Below, piece after piece: positions 35,595 to 42,533 of a stretch of 64,000 nucleotides of DNA; position 1 is the stretch's first letter, and every line of letters begins with the position of its first letter. Origin of the DNA: Micromonospora rubida (lineage in GTDB: Bacteria; Actinomycetota; Actinomycetes; Mycobacteriales; Micromonosporaceae); the NCBI RefSeq assembly GCF_009908295.1, contig NZ_JAAALO010000002.1:1029490-1093489 (forward strand). Reading direction: 5' to 3'. The notes under the pieces are model-generated. The model was not told the origin of the DNA and made no database searches. It was given only the letters and a program-made list of their open reading frames with translations. The position numbers were made by a program, and so were the translations under genes.

Positions 35595-36200
35595 GTGTCG
35601 CTGCGTGGGAAGGGCCGCCTGGTCGCGGCCACGCTGACGGTTGCCTCGTCGCTGCTGCTGTCGACCGCCTGCGGCGGCGCCGACGACACGACCGCCTCGT
35701 CCGAGCGCGGGCAGGAGGGGCAGAACGCCTTCGTCGCGTACCAGGAGTGCCTCGGCGACAACGGCGTAACGCTCCCGTCGGCTGGGCCCGGCGCCGGCGG
35801 TCCTGGCCGCACCCGGCCGTCTGGCATGGGTACGGCCCGGCCGTCCGGCATGCCCACCGCCCGGCCGTCCGGCATGGGTACGGCCCGGCCTTCGGGCGCG
35901 GCGGCGGGTGCCCGGCGGGACATGCCCGGCATGAGCCGCCCCGACGGCGTCGACGAGGCCACCTGGGAAAAGGCGCAGCAGGCGTGTGCGGCGCTGCGGC
36001 CCAGCGGCCGGCCGGAGGGCGGCGCCCGGCCGAGCGGTTCCGGCGCACCCGGCGGCGGGCAGGGCGACGGTCGCAGCGTCGCCTACCGCAACTGCCTCAG
36101 CGGTCGGGGGGTGGCCCTCGACAAGATCGACTCTGGGAACGCGGCGACGAAGGAGGCCCTGGCCGCCTGTGCCGCGGTGAGCCCTTCGCCCGCCTCCTGA
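35595..36200 (+). CDS. Exported lipoprotein with duplicated Cys motif
   Basis: A 201-residue putative lipoprotein: signal LVAATLTVASSLLLSTAC, then two related halves. The first has FVAYQECLGDNGVTLP and later KAQQACAALRP; the second has SVAYRNCLSGRGVALD and later EALAACAAVSP, so each half holds two Cys. Between them lies a repeat of (T/P)ARPSGM. Lipoproteins with this YxxC-(M/L)-x3-GV pattern occur beside HlyD/MacB loci in other actinomycetes. The GTG at 35595 is chosen from the signal position and an upstream GAGGAG. It is divergent from the efflux operon and probably belongs to the same regulon. Function unknown. Confidence 0.75.
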   Translation: MSLRGKGRLVAATLTVASSLLLSTACGGADDTTASSERGQEGQNAFVAYQECLGDNGVTLPSAGPGAGGPGRTRPSGMGTARPSGMPTARPSGMGTARPSGAAAGARRDMPGMSRPDGVDEATWEKAQQACAALRPSGRPEGGARPSGSGAPGGGQGDGRSVAYRNCLSGRGVALDKIDSGNAATKEALAACAAVSPSPAS

Positions 36201-36260
36201 CCGGGCCCACCGCCGCGCCCCCGGCCAGCGGCCAGCGGCCAGCGGGCCGGGCGGGCCGGG

Positions 36261-36286
36261 CGGGCCGGACTGACTGGCCCGGCCCG
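36261..36286 (+). terminator. Hairpin after the lipoprotein gene
   Basis: CGGGCCGG (36261-36268) pairs with CCGGCCCG (36279-36286) over a 10-nt loop and is followed by TCTGTCC. Two more copies of CGGGCCGG just upstream allow alternative pairing. A probable terminator for the lipoprotein gene. Confidence 0.5.
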
Positions 36287-36341
36287 TCTGTCCAGAGCAG
36301 AAACGCTGGACGGCGCGGCCGGCGGGCGGGACGGTGGGACG

Positions 36342-37085
36342 ATGCTGGAACGTATCGCCGTCCTGTCCGACGTCCACGGCGCGCTGCCTCCGCTGGAGGC
36401 CGTGCTGGCAGAGCCGGACGTCGCCGCCGCCGACCTGATCGTGCTCACCGGCGACATCGCCGCCGGCCCCCAGCCCGTCGAGGTGCTGGACCTGCTCACC
36501 GGGCTGGGCGACCGGGCCTGCTGGGTGGGCGGCAACGCCGACCGTGAGCTGGTCGAGGCGCGGGCCGGGAAGCCGTCCGCGATCGAGGTGTCGAACTGGG
36601 CCGCAGGGCAGCTCCGCGACGACCAGGCGGCCCGGCTGGCCGCGCTCCCGCCGACGGTGACCCTGTCGGTCGCCGGGCTGGGTGAGGTGCTGTTCTGCCA
36701 CGCCACGCCCCGCGACGACGAAGAGGTCGTCCTCGTCGACTCCCGGATGGCCCGCTGGGCGGAGGTGCTGGCCGGCGCCCCGGCCGACGTCCGGGCCGTG
36801 GTCTGCGGGCACACCCACATGCCGTTCGCCCGGCTGGTCGACCGCCGCCTGGTGGTCAACCCGGGCAGCGTCGGCATGCCGTACGGCGGCCCCGGCGCGG
36901 ACTGGGCGCTGCTCGGGCCCGGGGTGCAGCTACGACGGACGGCGTTCGACGTCGACGCCGCGTGCGCCCGGGTGGTGGCGGAGTCGGGCTTCCCGGGCGC
37001 CGCCGCGTGGGCCGACGAGTACCTGCGCTCCCGGCACAGCGACGCCAACGCGCTCACCGTTTTCGGCCCCCGCGACGGCCGCTGA
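36342..37085 (+). CDS. Metallophosphoesterase (YfcE/DUF2436-like fold)
   Basis: A 247-residue cytoplasmic calcineurin-like phosphoesterase. The metal-binding blocks are in order: LSDVHGALPPL, TGDIAAG, GGNADRE, LFCHATPRDDEE, VCGHTHMPFARL and NPGSVGMP. It probably hydrolyses a phosphomonoester or cyclic nucleotide; the substrate is unknown. It stands alone, and a decayed fragment of a second copy lies at 27440-27550. It is followed by a 589-nt non-coding stretch. Confidence 0.88.
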   Translation: MLERIAVLSDVHGALPPLEAVLAEPDVAAADLIVLTGDIAAGPQPVEVLDLLTGLGDRACWVGGNADRELVEARAGKPSAIEVSNWAAGQLRDDQAARLAALPPTVTLSVAGLGEVLFCHATPRDDEEVVLVDSRMARWAEVLAGAPADVRAVVCGHTHMPFARLVDRRLVVNPGSVGMPYGGPGADWALLGPGVQLRRTAFDVDAACARVVAESGFPGAAAWADEYLRSRHSDANALTVFGPRDGR

Positions 37086-37221
37086 CCCCGCCCGCCACGC
37101 CCCTGACCCGCCCACGCCCCTGACCGCTCCCCCGAGACGCGCCTACGCTCTCCCGTCCCCGTCCCCGTCCCCGCGGACTGAACAGGCCCGTCGGTCGAGC
37201 GCGAAGAGGTCCGCGCGGGCG

Positions 37222-37465
37222 CTATGGAGCTGCCCCGTCCATGCTCCCACCCGGCACGCCATCCGGGCACGGGACGACGGCCGCCCACCGAACACCGAAC
37301 ACCCGGCACCGCACGGCGACCTGCCCATCCAACGACCGCCGACCCGCTACGAAACAACGGTCCTGGCAGCCGATCACACACCCGCTACCGACGGCCCGCA
37401 CGGACGCGCGCCGCCCGTCTGCGCCATCTCGTTCGGGTGCCCCGTCTGTGCGGGCAGCTCCATAG
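37222..37465. repeat. 14-bp inverted repeat bracketing 216 bp
   Basis: CTATGGAGCTGCCC (37222-37235) and its exact reverse complement GGGCAGCTCCATAG (37452-37465) flank 216 bp of non-coding DNA. The layout resembles the terminal repeats of a small non-autonomous element, but no clear target-site duplication is visible. Confidence 0.5.
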
Positions 37466-37634
37466 GCACGGCACAGGCCAGGCCACAGGCAGTCGGGCGG
37501 CGCCGAGTGTCGAGACGTCGAGACGTCGACGCGTCGCGGCCACACAGCCACACAGCCACGCCGCCACGCAGCCACGCCGCCACGAGGCCGGGGCAGCGAC
37601 AGGGCTGGGGGCGACGGAGGCGCACCGAAAAAGT

Positions 37635-37646
37635 CAGTCTTGACTG
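37635..37646 (+). promoter_or_regulatory. Palindromic operator candidate before the TetR gene
   Basis: CAGTC-TT-GACTG is a perfect 12-bp palindrome 28 bp before the TetR start. It overlaps TTGACT (37640-37645), a good -35 hexamer, so binding there would block transcription. TetR-family proteins usually repress their own promoters through such sites. Confidence 0.5.
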
Positions 37647-37674
37647 TTTGTTTCTTCACCGGCACGCTGTCCCC

Positions 37675-38280
37675 GTGACCGCCGCATCGACCCGTGTCCC
37701 TCAGCAGGAACGCAGCCGCGCAACCCAGGCCCGGCTGCTGGAGGCGACCGTCGAGTGTCTCGTCGAGCACGGCTGGTCGGGCACGACCACCACCGTGGTG
37801 GCGGCTCGGGCGGGCGTTTCCCGGGGCGCCCAGCTGCACCACTACCCCACCAAGGCCGCCCTGGTCACCGCCGCCGTCACGCACCTCGCCGAGCGCCGGG
37901 CGCAGGAGCTGCGCATCGAGGCCGAGGCGCTGCCCGCCGGGCCGCAGCGGCTCGACCGGGTGATCGACCTGCTCGGCGCGGCGTTCACCGGGCCGCTCTT
38001 CGTCGCCGCGCTCGAACTGTGGGTCGCCGCCCGCACCGACGCCGAACTGCGCGGCGCTTTGGTCCCGCTGGAGACGCAGGTGGGCCGGGAGATGCACCGA
38101 CTGACCGTCGCGCTGCTCGGCGTCGACGAACGCCGTCCCGGCGTCCGGGAGGCCGTGCAGGCAACCCTCGACCTGCTGCGCGGGCTCGGGGTGGCCAACC
38201 TGCTCACCGACGACTCGGCCCGCCGCGCCGCCCTGCTCGCCACCTGGAAACGCCAACTCGCCACCCTGCTCACCCCCTGA
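37675..38280 (+). CDS. TetR/AcrR-family transcriptional regulator
   Basis: A 201-residue regulator. The N-terminal helix-turn-helix reads TTTTVVAARAGVSRGAQLHHYPTK; the rest is a helical ligand-binding domain with no clear subfamily. The GTG at 37675 is chosen because it directly precedes the conserved N-terminal helix and follows the operator-like palindrome. It is followed 106 bp later by the acyl-CoA catabolic operon on the same strand, so acyl-CoA-responsive control of that operon is likely, by analogy with other TetR proteins in such clusters. Confidence 0.88.
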   Translation: MTAASTRVPQQERSRATQARLLEATVECLVEHGWSGTTTTVVAARAGVSRGAQLHHYPTKAALVTAAVTHLAERRAQELRIEAEALPAGPQRLDRVIDLLGAAFTGPLFVAALELWVAARTDAELRGALVPLETQVGREMHRLTVALLGVDERRPGVREAVQATLDLLRGLGVANLLTDDSARRAALLATWKRQLATLLTP

Positions 38281-38294
38281 CCGACCCAACCCGA

Positions 38295-38364
38295 CCGCCA
38301 CGCCCCAACCACCACACCCCAACCGCCACACCCCAACCGCCACGCCCTAACCAGCACGCCCTGG
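38295..38364 (+). repeat. 14-bp tandem repeat between TetR gene and its operon
   Basis: Five units of CCRCCACRCCCCAA run head to tail (38295-38308, 38309-38322, 38323-38336, 38337-38350 and a diverged fifth to 38364). They fill almost all the 106-bp spacer between the TetR gene and the TIGR03084 gene. Copy number may vary and could change promoter spacing. Confidence 0.8.
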
Positions 38365-38386
38365 CCCGACCCGCCCTGGAGGCTCC

Positions 38387-39217
38387 ATGGTCGACCGCAC
38401 GGACCTGCTCACGGACCTGCTCACGGACCTGACCGACGAGTCCGGTGAGCTGGACGCCCTGGTCGGCCCCCTGCCGTCGGGCGACTGGGCGCGGCCGACC
38501 CCGGCACCCGGCTGGACGATCGCCCACCAGGTCGCCCACCTGGCCTGGACCGACCACGTCGCCCTGCTAGCCGCCACCGACCCCGGGGCGTTCTTCGCCT
38601 CGGTCACCTCGGCACCCGACCCGACCCGGTTGGTCGACGACGGCGCGGAGCAGTTCCTCGCCCCGCCGGCCGAGCTGCTGGCCCGCTGGCGGGCGGGCCG
38701 CGCCGCGCTGGTCGAGGCCCTCGCCGCCGTCCCGGCCGGGGAGAAACTTCCCTGGTACGGCACCCGAATGTCGGCCACCTCGATGGCCACCGCCCGGATC
38801 ATGGAGACCTGGGCGCACGGCGAGGACGTGGCCGACACGCTCGGCGTCACCCGGGCCCCGACCGCCCGGCTCCGGCACGTCGCGCACCTCGGCTTCCGTA
38901 CCCTCGGGCACGGCTTCGCGGCCCACGGCCGTGCGGTGCCGACGGCGCCGGTGCGGCTGGAACTCGCCGCTCCGGGCGGCGACACCTGGGCCCATGGCCC
39001 GGCGGACGCCGCCGACCGGGTCACCGGGCCGGCGCGCGACTTCTGCCTGCTGGTCACCCAGCGCCGGCACCGCGCCGACCTGACCCTGGTCGCCGCCGGG
39101 CCGGTCGCCGACGAGTGGCTCGACGTAGCGCAGGCGTTCGCCGGGCCACCGGGCGCGGGCCGCGAGCCACTGGCCGAGCGAGCCGAGCGGGCCAGGGCCG
39201 CCGGGGCGACCGCGTGA
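38387..39217 (+). CDS. TIGR03084 family DinB-like protein
   Basis: A 276-residue protein of the TIGR03084 family, related to mycothiol-dependent maleylpyruvate isomerase/DinB metal-binding proteins. Typical features are PAPGWTIAHQVAHLAWTD near residues 42-59, TRMSATSMATARIMETWAHGEDV in the middle (split: MSATSMATARIM, ETWAHGEDV) and FCLLVTQRRH near the end; the conserved His residues suggest a divalent metal site. It is regularly found with AtuA-type genes, but its reaction is unknown. Its stop overlaps the AtuA start (GTGA). The N-terminus has a short DLLTDLLTDL repeat. Confidence 0.85.
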   Translation: MVDRTDLLTDLLTDLTDESGELDALVGPLPSGDWARPTPAPGWTIAHQVAHLAWTDHVALLAATDPGAFFASVTSAPDPTRLVDDGAEQFLAPPAELLARWRAGRAALVEALAAVPAGEKLPWYGTRMSATSMATARIMETWAHGEDVADTLGVTRAPTARLRHVAHLGFRTLGHGFAAHGRAVPTAPVRLELAAPGGDTWAHGPADAADRVTGPARDFCLLVTQRRHRADLTLVAAGPVADEWLDVAQAFAGPPGAGREPLAERAERARAAGATA

Positions 39218-40890
39218 CCGCGCCGCTGCGGGTCGGCAACGCGTCCGGCTTCTACGGTGACCGGTCCACCGCCTGGCGGGAGATGCTCGACGGCGGCGAG
39301 CTGGACGTGCTGACCGGCGACTACCTGGCCGAGCTGACCATGCTGATCCTCGGTCGGGACCGGCTGCGCGACCCCGGCCTCGGGTACGCGAAGACGTTCC
39401 TGCGCCAGCTGGAGGGCTGCCTCGGCACCGCGTTGGAGCGCGGGGTGCGGATCGTGACCAACGCCGGCGGGTTGAACCCGGCCGGGTTGGCCGCCGCGAT
39501 CGGGTCGCTCGCCGACCGGCTCGGCCTCACCGCCCGGATCGGGTACGTAGAGGGCGACGCCCTGGCCCGACCGGACGCGCTCACCGCGAACGCGTACCTG
39601 GGTGCGTTCGGGATCGCCGCCTGCCTCGACGCCGGAGCGGACGTGGTGGTCACCGGTCGGGTCACCGACGCGTCCCTGGCGGTGGGGCCGGCGATCGCCC
39701 GGTTCGGCTGGGGGCGCGGCGACCTCGACGCGCTGGCCGGGGCGACCGTGGCCGGGCACCTGATCGAGTGCGGGGCGCAGGTCACCGGCGGCAACTTCAG
39801 CTTCTTCACCGAACTGCCGGACGGGGGCCGCCGCCCCGGCTTCCCGATCGCGGAGATCCACCCGGACGGCTCGTCGGTGCTCACCAAGCACTCCGGCACG
39901 GGCGGCGCGGTCACCGTGGAGACGGTCACCGCCCAGCTCCTGTACGAGGTGGGCGGCCCCGACTACCTGGGCCCGGACGTGGTGACCCGGCTGGACACCG
40001 TCGAGCTGATCGCGGACGGCCCGGACCGGGTCCGGGTCACCGGGGCCCGGGGCACGCCCCCGCCGGACACCCTGAAGGTCGGGGTGAACAACCTCGGCGG
40101 GTTCCGCAACTCGATGACGTTCGTCCTGTGCGGGCTGGACATCCCGGCCAAGGCCGCCCTGGTGCGTGGGCAGGTCGAGGCGGCCGTCGGCACGGACGGG
40201 CTGGAGTTCGTCCTGGCCCGTACCGACCACCCGGACGTGGGCGACACGGAGGCGGCGAGCGCGCTGCTGCACGTACACCTGCGGAACGGCGACAAGGGGC
40301 GGGCCGGGCGGGCGTTCTCGGCCGCCGCGGTGGAGCTGGCGCTGGCCTCCTACCCGGGCTGCACGCTGACCACGCTGCCCGGCGACGCCACCCCGTACGG
40401 GGTGTTCACCGCCGACGCGGTGCCGCAGGGCTCAGTCGAGCACGTCGCCGTCCTCCCGTCCGGCGAGCGGGTCCCGATCGCTCCCCCGCCGGCCACCCGC
40501 GCGCCGGCCCCGTCCGCGTCGCAGCCTCCGCAGGCAGGCGGGCCTGCCGCCCGCCCCGCCCGGCGGGGTGCGCTGGGCGAGTTGGTGGGGGCGCGCTCGG
40601 GCGACAAGGGCGGCGACGCGAACCTGGGCGTCTGGGCGCGTACCGACGTGACCTGGGCGTGGCTGCGCGGCTGGCTGACCGTCGAGCGGCTGGCCGAGCT
40701 GCTGCCGGAGACGGCCGCGCTGACCGTCGAGCGGTACGAGCTGCCGAACCTGCGGGCGGTCAACTTCGTGCTCCGGGGGCTGCTGGGGCAGGGGGTGGCC
40801 GCCTCCACCCGGTTCGACCCGCAGGCCAAGGCGCTCGGCGAGCTGCTCCGCTCCCGCGTCGTCGACCTGCCGGCGGAACCGAGATCATGA
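39214..40890 (+). CDS. AtuA-family acyclic terpene utilization protein
   Basis: A 558-residue protein of the AtuA (DUF1446) family, whose members are needed for growth on citronellol, geraniol and related branched acyl compounds; the reaction is not established. The main domain runs to about residue 420 (VGNASGFYGDRSTAW, TNAGGLNPAGLA, VTGRVTDASLAVGP, GAQVTGGNFSFFTE), then a Pro/Ala linker, and a C-terminal AtuA-like domain (GARSGDKGGDANLGVW). GTG start 39214 overlaps the previous stop; its own stop overlaps a tiny ORF (see 40887). Confidence 0.9.
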   Translation: MTAPLRVGNASGFYGDRSTAWREMLDGGELDVLTGDYLAELTMLILGRDRLRDPGLGYAKTFLRQLEGCLGTALERGVRIVTNAGGLNPAGLAAAIGSLADRLGLTARIGYVEGDALARPDALTANAYLGAFGIAACLDAGADVVVTGRVTDASLAVGPAIARFGWGRGDLDALAGATVAGHLIECGAQVTGGNFSFFTELPDGGRRPGFPIAEIHPDGSSVLTKHSGTGGAVTVETVTAQLLYEVGGPDYLGPDVVTRLDTVELIADGPDRVRVTGARGTPPPDTLKVGVNNLGGFRNSMTFVLCGLDIPAKAALVRGQVEAAVGTDGLEFVLARTDHPDVGDTEAASALLHVHLRNGDKGRAGRAFSAAAVELALASYPGCTLTTLPGDATPYGVFTADAVPQGSVEHVAVLPSGERVPIAPPPATRAPAPSASQPPQAGGPAARPARRGALGELVGARSGDKGGDANLGVWARTDVTWAWLRGWLTVERLAELLPETAALTVERYELPNLRAVNFVLRGLLGQGVAASTRFDPQAKALGELLRSRVVDLPAEPRS

Positions 40891-40922
40891 ACGAGATCAT
40901 CGCGAAGGGCATGGGCCTGTGA
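40887..40922 (+). CDS. 11-codon bridging ORF between AtuA and carboxylase beta genes
   Basis: ATG at 40887 overlaps the AtuA stop (ATGA), and its stop TGA (40920-40922) overlaps the GTG of the carboxylase beta gene (GTGA). The peptide is MNEIIAKGMGL. With no good ribosome site before the carboxylase GTG, ribosomes could be handed from AtuA through this mini-ORF to the carboxylase gene. Whether the peptide itself matters is unknown; the coupling role is inference. Confidence 0.5.
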   Translation: MNEIIAKGMGL

Positions 40923-42520
40923 CCACACTGGACAGCGCGCTCGACCCGTCCTCGCCGGCCTGTGCCGCCAACCGGGAGGCGCTGCTGGAACGCCTCGCGG
41001 AGCTGGACGCGGCCCTCGATCGGGCCCGCGCGGGCGGCGGCGAGAAGTACGTGACCCGGCACCACAGGCGGGGCAAGCTGCTCCCCCGGGAGCGGATCGA
41101 GCTGCTGCTCGACCCGGACAGCCCGTTCCTGGAGCTGTCGACGGTCGCCGCGTACGGGACGGACTTCCCGGTCGGGGCCAGCGTGGTGACCGGCATCGGG
41201 GTGGTCGAGGGCGTGGAGTGCCTGATCGTCGCCAACGACCCGACGGTACGGGGCGGCGCGGTGAACCCGTGGTCGCTCGCGAAGACCCGGCGGGCCGGCG
41301 AGATCGCCCTGACCAACCGGCTCCCGATGATCAACCTGGTGGAGAGTGCCGGGGCGGACCTGCCCACCCAGGCGGAGATCTTCATCCCGGGTGGCCGGGT
41401 GTTCCGCGACCTGACCCGGCTCTCGGCCGAGCGGATCCCCACGGTCAGCGTGGTCTTCGGCAACGCCACGGCCGGCGGCGCGTACGTGCCGGGGATGTCC
41501 GACCACGTGATCATGATCCGGGACCGGTCGCAGGTCTACCTGGCCGGGCCGCCCCTGGTAAGGATGGCCACCGGCGAGGTCACCGACGACGAGTCCCTCG
41601 GCGGCGCGGCCATGCACGCGTCGAGGTCCGGCCTGGCGGACTTCCTCGCCGAGGACGAGCGGGACGGCATCCGGCTGGCGAGGCAGTGCGTCCGCCGGCT
41701 CAACTGGCGCAAGCAGGGCCCGCCGCCGCGCAACCCGGTCCCGCAGCCCCCGAAGTACGACCCGGAGGAGCTGCTCGGCATCGCCAGCGCCGACCTGAAG
41801 GTGCCGTTCGACCCGCGCGAGGTCCTCGCACGGGTGCTGGACGGCAGCGAGTTCGACGAGTTCAAGCCCGCGTACGGGACGGCGCTGGTCACCGGGTGGG
41901 GCGAGCTGCACGGGTACCCGGTCGGCGTGCTGGCCAACGCCCGGGGCGTGCTGTTCAGCGAGGAGGCGCAGAAGGCGGCCCAGTTCATCCAGCTCGCCAA
42001 CGCCTCCGACACCCCGCTGGTCTTCCTCCAGAACACCACCGGCTACATGGTCGGCACGGAGTACGAGCAGCGCGGCATCATCAAGCACGGCGCACTGATG
42101 ATCAACGCGGTGTCGAACTCGAAGGTCCCCCACCTGACGGTCAACCTCGGGGCGTCGTACGGGGCCGGCAACTACGGCATGTGCGGGCGGGCGTACGAGC
42201 CACGGTTCCTGTTCACCTGGCCGAACGCCAAGTCGGCGGTGATGGGGCCGGCGCAGTTGGCCGGGGTGCTGTCGATCGTGGCCCGGCAGGCCGCCGCCGC
42301 CCGGGGGAACGAGTACGACGAGGACTCCGACGCCGCGATGCGGATGATGGTCGAGCAGCAGATCGAGTCCCAGTCCGGGGCGCTCTTCCTCTCCGGCCGG
42401 CTCTACGACGACGGGGTGATCGACCCCCGGGACACCCGTACCGTCCTCGGGCTGTGCCTGTCGGCGATCCACAACGGACCGGTGAGGGGCGCCGACGGCT
42501 TCGGCGTCTTCCGGATGTAG
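40919..42520 (+). CDS. Acyl-CoA carboxylase beta (carboxyltransferase) subunit
   Basis: A 533-residue carboxyltransferase of the methylcrotonyl-/geranyl-CoA carboxylase type. It moves the carboxyl group from biotin to the acyl-CoA. Family blocks: RERIELLLDPDSPFLELS, VVTGIGVVEGVECLIVANDP, GNATAGGAYVPGMSDH, FLQNTTGYMVGTEYEQRG and GASYGAGNYGMCGRAYEPRF. The order after AtuA and before the biotin carboxylase and dehydrogenase fits a leucine/isoprenoid-type pathway; the exact acyl-CoA cannot be told from sequence alone. Confidence 0.93.
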   Translation: MTTLDSALDPSSPACAANREALLERLAELDAALDRARAGGGEKYVTRHHRRGKLLPRERIELLLDPDSPFLELSTVAAYGTDFPVGASVVTGIGVVEGVECLIVANDPTVRGGAVNPWSLAKTRRAGEIALTNRLPMINLVESAGADLPTQAEIFIPGGRVFRDLTRLSAERIPTVSVVFGNATAGGAYVPGMSDHVIMIRDRSQVYLAGPPLVRMATGEVTDDESLGGAAMHASRSGLADFLAEDERDGIRLARQCVRRLNWRKQGPPPRNPVPQPPKYDPEELLGIASADLKVPFDPREVLARVLDGSEFDEFKPAYGTALVTGWGELHGYPVGVLANARGVLFSEEAQKAAQFIQLANASDTPLVFLQNTTGYMVGTEYEQRGIIKHGALMINAVSNSKVPHLTVNLGASYGAGNYGMCGRAYEPRFLFTWPNAKSAVMGPAQLAGVLSIVARQAAAARGNEYDEDSDAAMRMMVEQQIESQSGALFLSGRLYDDGVIDPRDTRTVLGLCLSAIHNGPVRGADGFGVFRM

Positions 42521-42533
42521 GGGGCTGCCACTC

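Larger units (their letters stand above)
37086..37674. other. 589-nt non-coding stretch with inverted and tandem repeats
   Basis: No ORF here has sensible codon use. It contains a 14-bp inverted repeat (see 37222-37465), short tandem runs of GTCGAGAC (around 37508-37535) and of CCACRCAGCCACGC (around 37540-37590), and at its right end the operator-like palindrome before the TetR gene. It may be a degraded insertion. Confidence 0.6.

Noticed and set aside
38295..38364. Tandem repeat as a possible CRISPR or origin iteron set
   Set aside because: No spacers, low complexity, and no replication gene nearby.
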